From positions 1,302,001 through 1,366,000 of the forward strand of contig NZ_BLRH01000034.1 of NCBI RefSeq assembly GCF_025996515.1: 64,000 nt of DNA, given 5' to 3'. Of the stretch, positions 17,310-25,772 are shown piece by piece; position 1 is the first letter of the stretch, and each line of letters begins with the position of its first letter. The position numbers and the translations under genes are program-made. The DNA comes from Rhizohabitans arisaemae (lineage in GTDB: Bacteria; Actinomycetota; Actinomycetes; Streptosporangiales; Streptosporangiaceae). The notes under the pieces were generated by a model. It worked only from the letters and a program-made list of their open reading frames with translations, was not told the DNA's origin and searched no databases.

Positions 17310-18188
17310 TCAGGAGGCGCAGACGAGGTGTGTCTCCAGGGTCCAGTCCGTGGCGAGGCCGGTGCGGTCTTCGAAGGCCAGTGTCGTGGCTTGGAGGAGC
17401 GCAGGGTCTCGGGGACCCGCACCGGGCTGGAGCCAGCTCAGACCGACCTGTCCGAATCCGTTGTGAATCTTGGCGCCCAAGCCGTGCATCCGGGTGCCGG
17501 CGGGGCAGTTCACCTGGTCCGTGGCCCAGGTCGCGGAGGAGGCCGGCAGGCTCTCCGACACCGTCGCCAGCCTGGGGACGGGGTTGGCGCAGACCGCCCA
17601 GGCGTTGACCAGCCACGTGGGAGCGTAGCCGCCTTCGGTCTCCTCACCCACAACCTCGACGGCGTCCGGGACTCCGGGGGCGGGACCGACCCCGGTGAGG
17701 ACGACCGCGCCCGGCGCGGCCTGGACGCCCCCGCCGAAGCCGAGCAGCCGCTTGCCCGGGGAGCAGGCCACGACACCCGTGACCTTGGGCGAGGTCCCGG
17801 AGGCGCCGAGTCCCCAGTTGACCTCGTATCCGGCGAGGGGACTCGCGCAGATCGCGTAGGCGGTCAGCAACCAGTTCGCCGAGTATCCGACGGAGTCCTC
17901 GTGGGCGATCGCCGTCACCCCCCGGCCGTCGTACAACGGCTCCACATGGACGAGGGACACCATCGGATTCCCCGGGTCCACCCGGGCGCCCGCGCCGATC
18001 ACGCGTTTACCGGCCGGGCAGAGGGTGGTCCGGCTCTTGGTCGCCGTCGAGTCGTAGGCCGATTCCGACCACACATGCACCAGACCCCAGACCGCGCCGG
18101 CCGGTCCGGCCGCGACGAACTGCGCACCCAGCAGGACGAACGTCCCGCACACGGCAAGGACGACCCGCCACATCTTCCGCATCTCCAT
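17310..18188 (-). CDS. Secreted protein made of three similar repeats
   Basis: A 292-residue exported protein. A signal peptide (WRVVLAVCGTFVLLGAQFVAA) is followed by three repeats of about 90 residues. Each opens with Cys-(P/S)-(A/P)-G-(K/T)-R plus a Gly-rich turn (CPAGKRVIGAGA, CSPGKRLLGFGG, CPAGTRMHGLGA). Each closes with a short strand ending in Cys-Ala (AYAICAS, AWAVCAN, THLVCAS). One disulfide per repeat and a beta-rich fold are likely. I do not recognise a characterised function. The ATG at 18188 is chosen because GGAGGAG lies 6 bases upstream; an ATG 11 codons earlier lacks this. Confidence 0.7.
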   Translation of the reverse strand: MEMRKMWRVVLAVCGTFVLLGAQFVAAGPAGAVWGLVHVWSESAYDSTATKSRTTLCPAGKRVIGAGARVDPGNPMVSLVHVEPLYDGRGVTAIAHEDSVGYSANWLLTAYAICASPLAGYEVNWGLGASGTSPKVTGVVACSPGKRLLGFGGGVQAAPGAVVLTGVGPAPGVPDAVEVVGEETEGGYAPTWLVNAWAVCANPVPRLATVSESLPASSATWATDQVNCPAGTRMHGLGAKIHNGFGQVGLSWLQPGAGPRDPALLQATTLAFEDRTGLATDWTLETHLVCAS

Positions 18189-18422
18189 CCCCGGCTCCTC
18201 CCAGGTGGCACGCAGGGACACACCGCGATTGTGCGGGGATTCCCCCTCCTCGACCAGAGGGTGATCACACTTCGGGAAACGCCTGGACCGACGCCGTCCA
18301 GACCACAGGCGGGATCGACCCGTACTCCCAGGACCGAGCGATGGTCACGATATGCGGTCACACAACGACGAAATTCGATCGAAGTCCTGCAGACCGCCAG
18401 GTCGTACGGTGAGAATACGGGC
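18189..18422. other. Intergenic region between divergent genes
   Basis: Upstream of the secreted repeat protein. I see no gene and no clear promoter or hairpin here beyond the GGAGGAG ribosome site of the minus-strand gene. Confidence 0.3.
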
Positions 18423-18572
18423 GTGCCCACCGTTGAGGATGCCATGCGGCCTGCCGATCGACTCCAGTGGCCGGAGCAAGCCCGGAGGGACGCGGAGAGA
18501 CTCGCCGACGACCCTGACGATCTTGCCGAGATCCGGGCGATCCGGCGAGACTTCGGGGAAACCGACACCTGA
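18423..18572 (+). CDS. Small acidic protein, antitoxin-like tail
   Basis: A possible 49-residue protein starting at GTG and ending at the TGA at 18570-18572. It is strongly charged and helical (ARRDAERLADDPDDLAEIRAIRRDFGE). Such DD-P-x-D-x-AE-(I/M) tails are frequent at the ends of actinobacterial type II antitoxins. No DNA-binding N-terminal domain and no toxin gene are present, so it may be a remnant. TACGGT at 18403-18408 could be a -10 element. The call rests on amino-acid character only. Confidence 0.35.
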   Translation: MPTVEDAMRPADRLQWPEQARRDAERLADDPDDLAEIRAIRRDFGETDT

Positions 18573-18643
18573 TGGGGCGACTTCACACCCCCCGATGGGA
18601 TCCGCGCCGACCGGAGGCCCCTGAGGAACCAGGACGGGAGAGG

Positions 18644-21022
18644 TCAGCCGGGAACGGTGGCGAGGCCGGACGGGGGGCGGCGCCGGACCGGTTCGCGCCC
18701 GCGCGGCTGGGTCGGGGCGGACGGTACGGCGGGGCCCGCCGGGATCGGGCAACTGGCCGAGGCGCCCGGGGCGACGCTGATCGGACGCCCGTGGTGGCGG
18801 ATGGAGACGGGCTCGCCGTTCTCCATCGTGTAGACGGCCGAGCCGGGCCGGACGTCCACGCCGAGGCAGCCGCGCCGCAGCGCGATTCGGAAGGCGAGCC
18901 GGGTCAGCCCCTCGGGGAGCCGCGGGGCGAAGGAGAGGTCGTCGTGGCGGCCCCGCATGCCGGCCAGCCCGGCGACCAGGGCGATCCAGCTCCCGGCGAG
19001 CGCGGCGATGTGCAGGCCGTCGTGGGTGTTGTGTTCCAGGTCGGCCAGGTCCATCAGGGCGACCTCGCCGAGGTAGTCGTAAGCGAGCGACAGGTGCCCC
19101 ACCTCCGCGGCGATCACCGCCTGGGGGCAGGCGGAGAGGGAGGAGTCGCGGACGGTGAGCCGCTCGTAGTAGGTGAAGTTGCGGGCCTTCTGCTCGGGGG
19201 TGAACGACTCCCCGCAGCGGAACATGGCGAGCACGAGGTCGGCCTGCTTGACCACCTGCCTGCGGTAGAGGTCGAAGTAGGGGAAGTGCAGCATGAGCGG
19301 GTAGTCCTCGGCCTTGGTGGCGTCGAAGTCCCAGACCTGGTGCCGGGTGAAGCCCTCCGCCTGCGGGTGCACGCCGAGCGCCGCGTCGTAGGGGATGTGC
19401 ATGGACTCGGCGGCGTCCCGCCAGGCGGCCGTCTCCTCCTCCCCGACGTCCAGCTCCCGGGCCCGGCCCGGGTGCCGGCGGGCCGCGTCGGCGGCGGCGA
19501 GCAGGTTCCGCCGGGCCATCAGGTTGGTGTAGACGTTGTCGTCGGCGACGGCGCTGTACTCGTCGGGGCCGGTCATCCCGTCCAGGTGGAACCGCCCCAG
19601 GGAGTCGTGGTGGCCTAGGGAGTGCCAGAGCCGCGCGGTCTGGGCGAGCATCTCCAGGCCGATGTCGCGTTCGAAGTCCTCGTCGCCGGTCATGTCCACG
19701 TAGTGCACGACGGCGTCGGCGATGTCGGCGTTGATGTGGAAGGCGGCGGCCCCGGCCGGCCAGTAGCTTGAGCATTCCTCCCCGTGGATGGTGCGCCACG
19801 GGAAGGTGGCCCCGCGGTGCCCGAGCTGCCTGGCCCGCTCGATGGCGAGCGGCAGGGTGGTGTGCCGCCAGCGCAGGGCGTGCGCGGCGGCCTCCGGGAC
19901 CACGTGGGTGAGGACGGGGAGCACGTACGCCTCGGAGTCCCAGAAGCTGTGCCCGTCGTATCCGGGGCCGGTGAGCCCCTTGGCGGGGATCGCCCTGCCC
20001 TCGGCCCGCGCGCCCGCCTGCAGGATGTGGAAGAGGGAGAACCGCACCGCCTGCTGGATCTCGGTGTCCCCCTCGAGGATCACGTCGGCGTTGGCCCAGA
20101 ACGCGTCGAGGTAGGCGCGCTGCTCGGCGAGGAGGCCGTCCCAGCCGGTCTGCACGGCGCCGGCCAGCGCCGCGTCGGACTGGGCGCGGACCGCGGGCAG
20201 GGAGCGGGACCCCGACCAGCCGTAGGCGACGAACTTGACGAGCCTGAGCCGCTGTCCCGGCTTGACGACGGCGGTCACGGTCACCCGGCCGAGGTCGGGC
20301 AGGCTCTCCGCCTGCACGGACGTCCCGGGCGGCCCCTCGACCAGGTGGTCCATGGCGACGGCGAGGCAGAGGCCGCTGTGCATGGTGGTGTGCACCAGCC
20401 CCACCCGGGCGTCCCGCGCCGTGTTCTCCTGGGCGACCAGCGGGGACTCCAGCACCGCGGCGACCCGGGGGTCTCCGCCGGGCGGCGGGAGCTGTTCGTT
20501 GGCCACCAGCTCGGACTGGACCACGAGGCGGACCGAGCCGTCCAGGGGCTCCACCTCGTAGCAGATCGCCGCGACCGAGCGCTGGGTGAACGACACCATC
20601 CGGGTGGAGACGACCCGGATCGGGCAGCCGGACGGGGAGGCCCACTCGGCGCGGCGCCGGAGCACCCCGGCGCGGAAGTCGAGTTCGCGTTCGTGGGAGC
20701 GGAGTTCGCCGTACCGGACGTCGAAGGGCTCGTCGTCGACGAGGAGCCGGATGAGCTTGCCGTTGGTAACGTTGATCACCGTCTGCCCGGACTCGGGGTA
20801 GCCGTAGCCGGATTCGGCGTACGGCAGCGGGCGCAGCTCATGCACCCCGTTGAGATAGGAGCCGGGCAGTCCGTGGGGCTCACCCTCGTCGAGGTTGCCG
20901 CGCCAGCCGATGTGCCCGTTGGAGAGGGCGAAGACCGACTCGGCCTGCGCGAGCACCTCCAGGTCGAGGCCGACGGCGCGCAGGCACCACGGCTCGCAGG
21001 CGAAATCCGGATGCGTGATCAT
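18644..21022 (-). CDS. Glycoside hydrolase family 65 (maltose/trehalose phosphorylase-like)
   Basis: A 792-residue GH65 protein, close to full length for disaccharide phosphorylases. It has an N-terminal beta-sandwich, the (alpha/alpha)6 catalytic domain and a C-terminal beta domain. The general acid is Glu488 in GMTGPDEYSA; FPWRTIHGEECS and HINADIADAVVHY also match. Family members phosphorolyse maltose, trehalose, kojibiose or nigerose to beta-glucose 1-phosphate and glucose. The ATG overlaps the stop of the upstream beta-phosphoglucomutase gene, and that enzyme uses exactly this product. The pair therefore feeds glycolysis. Which disaccharide is used cannot be read from motifs alone. An upstream open extension lacks coding character. 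Confidence 0.9.
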   Translation of the reverse strand: MITHPDFACEPWCLRAVGLDLEVLAQAESVFALSNGHIGWRGNLDEGEPHGLPGSYLNGVHELRPLPYAESGYGYPESGQTVINVTNGKLIRLLVDDEPFDVRYGELRSHERELDFRAGVLRRRAEWASPSGCPIRVVSTRMVSFTQRSVAAICYEVEPLDGSVRLVVQSELVANEQLPPPGGDPRVAAVLESPLVAQENTARDARVGLVHTTMHSGLCLAVAMDHLVEGPPGTSVQAESLPDLGRVTVTAVVKPGQRLRLVKFVAYGWSGSRSLPAVRAQSDAALAGAVQTGWDGLLAEQRAYLDAFWANADVILEGDTEIQQAVRFSLFHILQAGARAEGRAIPAKGLTGPGYDGHSFWDSEAYVLPVLTHVVPEAAAHALRWRHTTLPLAIERARQLGHRGATFPWRTIHGEECSSYWPAGAAAFHINADIADAVVHYVDMTGDEDFERDIGLEMLAQTARLWHSLGHHDSLGRFHLDGMTGPDEYSAVADDNVYTNLMARRNLLAAADAARRHPGRARELDVGEEETAAWRDAAESMHIPYDAALGVHPQAEGFTRHQVWDFDATKAEDYPLMLHFPYFDLYRRQVVKQADLVLAMFRCGESFTPEQKARNFTYYERLTVRDSSLSACPQAVIAAEVGHLSLAYDYLGEVALMDLADLEHNTHDGLHIAALAGSWIALVAGLAGMRGRHDDLSFAPRLPEGLTRLAFRIALRRGCLGVDVRPGSAVYTMENGEPVSIRHHGRPISVAPGASASCPIPAGPAVPSAPTQPRGREPVRRRPPSGLATVPG

Positions 21023-21774
21023 CGTTGCTCCATCAGGTCGGCGAGGTCGCTCACCACGACGTCGGCGCCGTGCGCCTTGAGCCGGGCGGCCTGCCCGGCC
21101 CGGTCCACCCCCACCACGTACCCGAACGATCCGGCCCGCCCCGCGGCGACCCCGGCGAGGGCGTCCTCGAAGACCGCGCATTCGGCAGCGCCGAGCCCGA
21201 GGCCGCGGGCGGCGGCGAGGTAGGTGTCGGGTGCGGGTTTCCCGGCGAGGCGGTCGCGCTCCACGGTGTGCCCGTCGATCCGCTCCTCGAACAGGTCCGC
21301 GATCCCGGCGGCGGCGAGCACGTCCCCGCAGTTCGTGCTGGAGGAGACCACGGCACGGCGGAGCCCGGCGTCGCGGACGGCCTGCACGTAGCGGACCGAG
21401 CCGGGGTACGGCAGGACGCCGTCGTCGTGGATGCGGCGCAGAACGATCTCGTTCTTGCGGTTGCCCAGCCCGGCCACCGTCTCGGCGTCCGGCGGGTCGT
21501 CCGGGGTCCCCTCGGGCAGCCCGATCCCCCGAGAGGCGAGGAAGGCACGGGTGCCGTCGGCGCGGGGTTTGCCGTCCACGTGGGTGTCGTAGTCCTCCAC
21601 CGGGTCGAAGGGGACGAACGGCTCACCGGTCCGCTCGGCCCGGGCCCGCAGGAACGCGTCGAACATCTCCCGCCACGCCGCCGCGTGCACGATCGCGGTC
21701 TGCGTGAGCACCCCGTCCAGGTCGAACAGGCACCCCCGGATCCGCCCGGGCAACCCCAGCCCTGTATCCCGCAT
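21019..21774 (-). CDS. HAD-superfamily beta-phosphoglucomutase-like hydrolase
   Basis: A 251-residue HAD protein of the beta-phosphoglucomutase family. It has the nucleophile motif FDLDGVLT, a helical cap, motif II VVSSSTN, the motif III Lys in LAGKPAPDTY and the acidic motif VFEDALAG. Such enzymes convert beta-glucose 1-phosphate to glucose 6-phosphate. It is the first gene of a two-gene operon: its TGA overlaps the ATG of the GH65 phosphorylase. The ATG at 21774 follows a GGGGGAGGGG site. Some family members are plain phosphatases, but the fixed pairing with GH65 supports the mutase role. Confidence 0.88.
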   Translation of the reverse strand: MRDTGLGLPGRIRGCLFDLDGVLTQTAIVHAAAWREMFDAFLRARAERTGEPFVPFDPVEDYDTHVDGKPRADGTRAFLASRGIGLPEGTPDDPPDAETVAGLGNRKNEIVLRRIHDDGVLPYPGSVRYVQAVRDAGLRRAVVSSSTNCGDVLAAAGIADLFEERIDGHTVERDRLAGKPAPDTYLAAARGLGLGAAECAVFEDALAGVAAGRAGSFGYVVGVDRAGQAARLKAHGADVVVSDLADLMEQR

Positions 21775-21876
21775 GCCCCAACCCCTCCCCCGAAAGGCGG
21801 CGACATCCCCTATACCCGTGACTACGACAATACGCCGAGTCACCCCGTGATCTCGAACGCGGCCTACACTCACCCT

Positions 21877-22074
21877 GTGCCCGACGAACCACCCGCTCAG
21901 CCGGGGCCGCGGACCGCTGTACCCCGGGCCGAGCTCCTCGCCGCGTTCCACGGCGTCACTCCGATCGACCCCGACCGCCTGCGCGCCGACGTCGACGCCC
22001 ACGTCGACCAGAACCCCTTCACCGAGGTCACATATCGCCCCCAGACGCAGGCCGGGTCAACGTTGAACAAGTGA
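21877..22074 (+). CDS. Small antitoxin-like protein, probably leaderless mRNA
   Basis: A 65-residue protein with a Pro-rich start and a helical core (RAELLAAFHGVTPID), then DPDRLRADVDAHVDQNP. The 'RLRADVDxxxDQ' block is typical of the C-terminal half of actinobacterial type II antitoxins. TACACT at 21864-21869 is a good -10 element whose expected start point falls on or near the GTG, so the transcript is probably leaderless. No toxin (PIN, RelE or similar) follows; the next gene is a NADAR protein. It is either a solitary antitoxin or the remnant of a lost pair. Confidence 0.5.
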   Translation: MPDEPPAQPGPRTAVPRAELLAAFHGVTPIDPDRLRADVDAHVDQNPFTEVTYRPQTQAGSTLNK

Positions 22075-22197
22075 TCGGATCGGCATGGACGGCGACACGC
22101 CGGACGGCATCCGCCGCCTTCGACGCCAAGAGAGCGGGTGCTTCGCCGCAAGGGTGATCGGGTTGCCGGGCGGAGGCCGTACCGGCATGGTGGGCCG

Positions 22198-22776
22198 ATG
22201 ACGGAACCGACGAACACACCGCGTTCGGTGGAGCAGGCGATCGCCGCGGAAAGGTGCGGCCTGCGGCTGCGCTACCTGTACTTCTGGGGCCATCGGCCCC
22301 CGCACGGCGGCGGGGTCGGCAAAGGGTGCCTCAGCCAGTGGTGGGAGGGCGAGTTCAGCGCGGACGGGCACGTGTTCCGCTCGGCCGAGCACTACATGAT
22401 GGCGCACAAGGCCTGGCTCTTCGGCGACGAGGAGACGGCGGTGCGGATCCTGGCCGCCGGGAACCCGGCCGTGGCCCAGAAGCTCGGCCGGGAGGTCCGG
22501 GGGTTCGACGACGCCGTCTGGACGGAGCACCGCTACGACATCGTCGTGCGGGGCAACGTCGCCAAGTTCGGGCAGGATCCTTCGCTGGCCCGGTATCTGC
22601 TCGGCACCGGGGACCGGGTGCTCGTCGAGGCCAGTCCCCGGGACCGGATCTGGGGGATCGGCCTCGCGGGCGACGACCCGCGCGCCGCCTCCCCCACCGG
22701 CTGGCTCGGCCTGAACCTGCTCGGCTTCGCCCTGATGGACGCCCGCGAGGCCCTGGCCGCCCGGCCGGAGCCGTGA
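22198..22776 (+). CDS. NADAR family protein (DUF1768, YbiA-like)
   Basis: A 192-residue protein of the NADAR/YbiA family. Family marks are YLYFWGH near the start, CLSQWWEGEF, the block RSAEHYMMAHKAWLFGD, and WGIGLAGDDP near the end. Characterised members are N-glycosidases acting on riboflavin intermediates or on ADP-ribosylated molecules. NADAR genes often sit with stress or conflict systems. Here it is convergent with the vWA gene of the large operon at 22.8-30.1 kb, on the opposite strand, so a shared function is only a possibility. The ATG at 22198 gives the usual family length. Confidence 0.85.
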   Translation: MTEPTNTPRSVEQAIAAERCGLRLRYLYFWGHRPPHGGGVGKGCLSQWWEGEFSADGHVFRSAEHYMMAHKAWLFGDEETAVRILAAGNPAVAQKLGREVRGFDDAVWTEHRYDIVVRGNVAKFGQDPSLARYLLGTGDRVLVEASPRDRIWGIGLAGDDPRAASPTGWLGLNLLGFALMDAREALAARPEP

Positions 22777-22822
22777 TGCCGTCCGCGACGATCGGGACCA
22801 CCGGGAGCGCCGGGCCTCGTGG

Positions 22823-23512
22823 TCAGTCCACGAAGTCCAGGGGATCCAAGGGTATGGAGCGGTATCCCCGGACGCTTTCGGGGATCCGCAGCTCCTGGTT
22901 TTTGGCCGAGGCGACCATGGAGTTGAGGAGGCTGGTGAGCGCGGCGGTCAGCGCCTCCCCGGTGTCGCCCCGCTCCGCCTTGTAGGCCGCGGCGGTGGCG
23001 ATCTCGGCGAGGATCCGCTCGCTGGCCGAGCCGAAGCCGTACGTGATGATGTTCGGATGGGGCTTCCAGGACCGGTCCTTCAGCTCGTTCAGCGGTCCCT
23101 TCCACCGGTCCGGGTCGGACGGGTCGCCGTCGGTGAGCAGGAAGACGACGGGGCGGACGACCGCGACCCCGGCGTCCACCAGGAGCGGGATGTCGGTCTC
23201 GATCCGCCGGCGGAGCAGGTCGAAGGCGAGCCCGAAGTTGGTCATCCCCCGGCATTCCACCCTCGGCAGCTCCTGGACGTCCTTGAAGTCGGTCATCGAG
23301 GTGACCAGGAACGCCTCGGTGTTGAAGGTGATGATCGAAAGATGGATGAACTCGGAGATCTGCGGGTGACGGTCGATGGTGTCGAAGATGTGCATCAGGG
23401 TGTCGTTGAGCAGCTCCTCGTACGGCAGCATCGACCCCGAGACGTCCAGTACCACATAGGTCGGCAGCCCTCGGGACGTGTAAACCCGCTCCGGCGACCG
23501 GCTCGCGCTCAT
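22823..23512 (-). CDS. vWA-domain protein (TerY/YegL-like)
   Basis: A 229-residue cytoplasmic von Willebrand A protein of the TerY/YegL type. The MIDAS is intact: DVSGSM at about 23-28, a Thr in RGMTNFGLAF and LLTDGDPSD at the third site. There is no signal peptide or membrane segment. It is the last gene of a six-gene minus-strand operon and lies 51 bases after the kinase-like gene. vWA, PP2C and kinase form the TerY-P triad known from tellurium/stress-response islands, and the yegL-yegK-yegI set of E. coli. The vWA protein is thought to be the phosphorylation target or scaffold. Confidence 0.88.
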   Translation of the reverse strand: MSASRSPERVYTSRGLPTYVVLDVSGSMLPYEELLNDTLMHIFDTIDRHPQISEFIHLSIITFNTEAFLVTSMTDFKDVQELPRVECRGMTNFGLAFDLLRRRIETDIPLLVDAGVAVVRPVVFLLTDGDPSDPDRWKGPLNELKDRSWKPHPNIITYGFGSASERILAEIATAAAYKAERGDTGEALTAALTSLLNSMVASAKNQELRIPESVRGYRSIPLDPLDFVD

Positions 23513-23563
23513 CTCTCCTCCACTTCGCTTGTCTTCGGTGACCTCGCCTGTCCGGCGGGACCG

Positions 23564-24793
23564 TCAGGCCGACAGCCAGTCGAACAGCGCGAGGGCGGAC
23601 ACCGCGACCACGATCAGCCCGATCACGACGCCCAGGCTCCCCCGCCTGCTCCGCGGTCTTCCGGGGGAGGTGTACGGCCCGGGGGTCGCGCCGGCGTCCG
23701 GCCCCGGTCGCCCGCCGAGTGCGTCGTGCGGCCGCCGCACCTGGGCGGAGGTGTACCGCCGGTCCGGCGACGGGGGATGGGACGGGTGCCGCGCCGCCTG
23801 GTCGCCGGAGGCCCGCGCGGTGCCGCGGACCGGGCGGCTGCCCGCCACCCCGCCTCTGGGCATCGGGGCGATGGGGGCCAGGACGGCGCCCGCCCCGCCC
23901 GACGTCGAAGGCCGCTCCGGCGCGATCGGCGACAGTACCTCCAGCAGCCGGCCCGGAGACGGGCGATCCTCCGCCCGCTGCGCCCGGATCGCCTGCCGCA
24001 GCAGCCGGCCCGGGGCTCCCATGCGGTACTCGTCCGGCAGGCTCTCCCAGGCTTTCACCACGTCGCCGCGCCGGCCGGTGAGACACCGGACGGACAGGGC
24101 GGCCAGTTTGAACCGGTCGCTGTACTTGTCGAGGAACAGGCTCCCGTCGGGGTAGAGCGGATCCGTCCATTCGGGCGACTGGATCCACGGCCGTCTCCCG
24201 ATCCGGCAGGAGTCCATGTCGATGAGGAAGACCTCACCGCTCCCCGGCGCCCAGAACGCGTTGTTGTACGACCAGTCGCCGTAGACGACTCCGTACCGCT
24301 CGAACAGGTCGCCGATCGTCAGGAGGTCGTGGACGGCCCGCAGCCGCACCTCGGCGGTGGGCGCCCTGAGTCCCGCCCGGGCGAGCATCGCCTCCGAGGC
24401 GACCAGCCAGTCGACCTCCAGCGGCTCCGGGTCGCCCATCCGGCCGCCGCGAAGCCGGATCCGGGCGGTGACCCGTCCAGGGGACTCGGCCATGACGATC
24501 CCGACGGTCCTGTCGTTCTCCTGGATCCGGGCGACCGGCCAGGCCGTGCTCCGGTCCACGAGCGCCCGGTCCCGGTCCGTCATGAGACCGGGGGCCTCGA
24601 TGAGCAGGCGCAGCTGCTCGGCCGCGAAGACGGAGAGGGGATCCTTGTAGATCTTGGCCAGCCACCCGGGACGGTCGCCGATCCGGTAGACGTACCTGGC
24701 CTCGCCCCGCTCCTCGGCCAGGACCCTCGCGGGTACCGGAACCCGGCGGCCGTCAACCAGCCGGGGAAACGGGCTGTCCGACCACGTCGTCAT
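23564..24793 (-). CDS. Protein kinase-like protein with C-terminal membrane anchor (YegI-like)
   Basis: A 409-residue protein. Residues about 10-270 are kinase-like: AKIYKDP holds the probable ATP lysine, the catalytic loop is YGDWSYNN (Asp and Asn kept, the HRD His and Arg replaced), and the metal-binding motif is IDMDS in place of DFG. A Pro/Arg-rich linker follows. A single membrane helix (SLGVVIGLIVVAVSALALF) at the extreme C-terminus would leave the kinase in the cytoplasm. The ATG overlaps the stop of the PP2C gene (ATGA), so phosphatase and kinase are made together. This fits the kinase member of TerY-P triads. Confidence 0.8.
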   Translation of the reverse strand: MTTWSDSPFPRLVDGRRVPVPARVLAEERGEARYVYRIGDRPGWLAKIYKDPLSVFAAEQLRLLIEAPGLMTDRDRALVDRSTAWPVARIQENDRTVGIVMAESPGRVTARIRLRGGRMGDPEPLEVDWLVASEAMLARAGLRAPTAEVRLRAVHDLLTIGDLFERYGVVYGDWSYNNAFWAPGSGEVFLIDMDSCRIGRRPWIQSPEWTDPLYPDGSLFLDKYSDRFKLAALSVRCLTGRRGDVVKAWESLPDEYRMGAPGRLLRQAIRAQRAEDRPSPGRLLEVLSPIAPERPSTSGGAGAVLAPIAPMPRGGVAGSRPVRGTARASGDQAARHPSHPPSPDRRYTSAQVRRPHDALGGRPGPDAGATPGPYTSPGRPRSRRGSLGVVIGLIVVAVSALALFDWLSA

Positions 24794-25677
24794 CGGATCG
24801 GCCCCTCGTCCGCGCTCCACGCCACCACCGCGGTGCGGTCGTCGTGCTGCTGGACGTCCTCGAAGCCGACGTCGAGCAGGAAGCGCCCGACCGCCGGCGG
24901 GGTCCGCCAGCGCTCGGCGAACCAGGAGGCGCCTCCGGACAGGTGCGAGAACGCCCCGGCGATCCCGTCCGTCAGCAGCGCCAGCGCTTCACCGGGCCGG
25001 ATCGCCACCTGCACCGTCGTCACCCGCTCCGGCCGGTAGGGGAGGTAGTCGCCGACCTTCCCGGCGTCGAATCCGCGTTCCCCCTCCCCGAGGACGCGCA
25101 TCCATCCCCCGGCTCCCCGGTACCAGGCGCTGACGTCCCCCAGCCCGGCCACCCACGCGTGCCGCAGACCGTCGGGACGGGGGTCGGCCGGGATCACCGC
25201 GACCGCCATCACCGCCCGGACCTGGTCGTCGTCCCAGCCCCGCTGCTCCGCCACGCCGTGCATCTGCCCGGCTGCGTGCAGGAACACCCGGGCCACGTCG
25301 ATCGCCGGGGCCTGGACGCCCCGGTCCAGTTCACCGCGGAGCGCGCCGATCGCGGCGGCGACGGCGACGTTCGCCCCGACCTCGGAGTGGACGCTGTCCG
25401 ACATGCCGTCCGCGACCGCGGCGAGCAGGTACCGGCCCGCCGAATCCCGGCCCAGGCGATACGCGTCCTGCCGGGGCCGCCCGGGACTGGCCGCGCGGTG
25501 GCCCGGTCCGACGACCGAGGCCGCCCGTACCTCCAGTCCCCCCAGTCTGACCTGGTCCGCGGCGATCCCGCAGGGCGCGGGCGCCACGGGGAGACGCCAC
25601 GGTTCGACGGCGACCCGGGAACGACTGGTGATGACGGGGAAGCCCCCTTCCCGCCCCGATGTGGCCGTGTTCTTCAT
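24790..25677 (-). CDS. PP2C-type protein phosphatase (YegK-like)
   Basis: A 295-residue PP2C-fold phosphatase. Family marks are RQDAYRL, the metal-binding VADGMSDS, LLTDGIAGAF and the final DDRTAVVAW. There is no membrane segment. The ATG at 25677 is chosen because it is preceded by AAGGGGGAGG and begins the conserved part; longer upstream frames are not protein-like. The gene is coupled to the downstream kinase-like gene by ATGA overlap and starts 95 bases after the band-7-like gene. It would reverse phosphorylation by the kinase, most likely on the vWA protein or the NLR-like ATPase (inference). Confidence 0.86.
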   Translation of the reverse strand: MKNTATSGREGGFPVITSRSRVAVEPWRLPVAPAPCGIAADQVRLGGLEVRAASVVGPGHRAASPGRPRQDAYRLGRDSAGRYLLAAVADGMSDSVHSEVGANVAVAAAIGALRGELDRGVQAPAIDVARVFLHAAGQMHGVAEQRGWDDDQVRAVMAVAVIPADPRPDGLRHAWVAGLGDVSAWYRGAGGWMRVLGEGERGFDAGKVGDYLPYRPERVTTVQVAIRPGEALALLTDGIAGAFSHLSGGASWFAERWRTPPAVGRFLLDVGFEDVQQHDDRTAVVAWSADEGPIR

Positions 25678-25772
25678 GTCCTCCCCCTTCGACGAGGACG
25701 AGACGGGGTGAGCCCGCGCGGCCGCGTCGACGCTCGGGCCCGTACCGACGTCGTGGGCACCCGGACCCGCGC

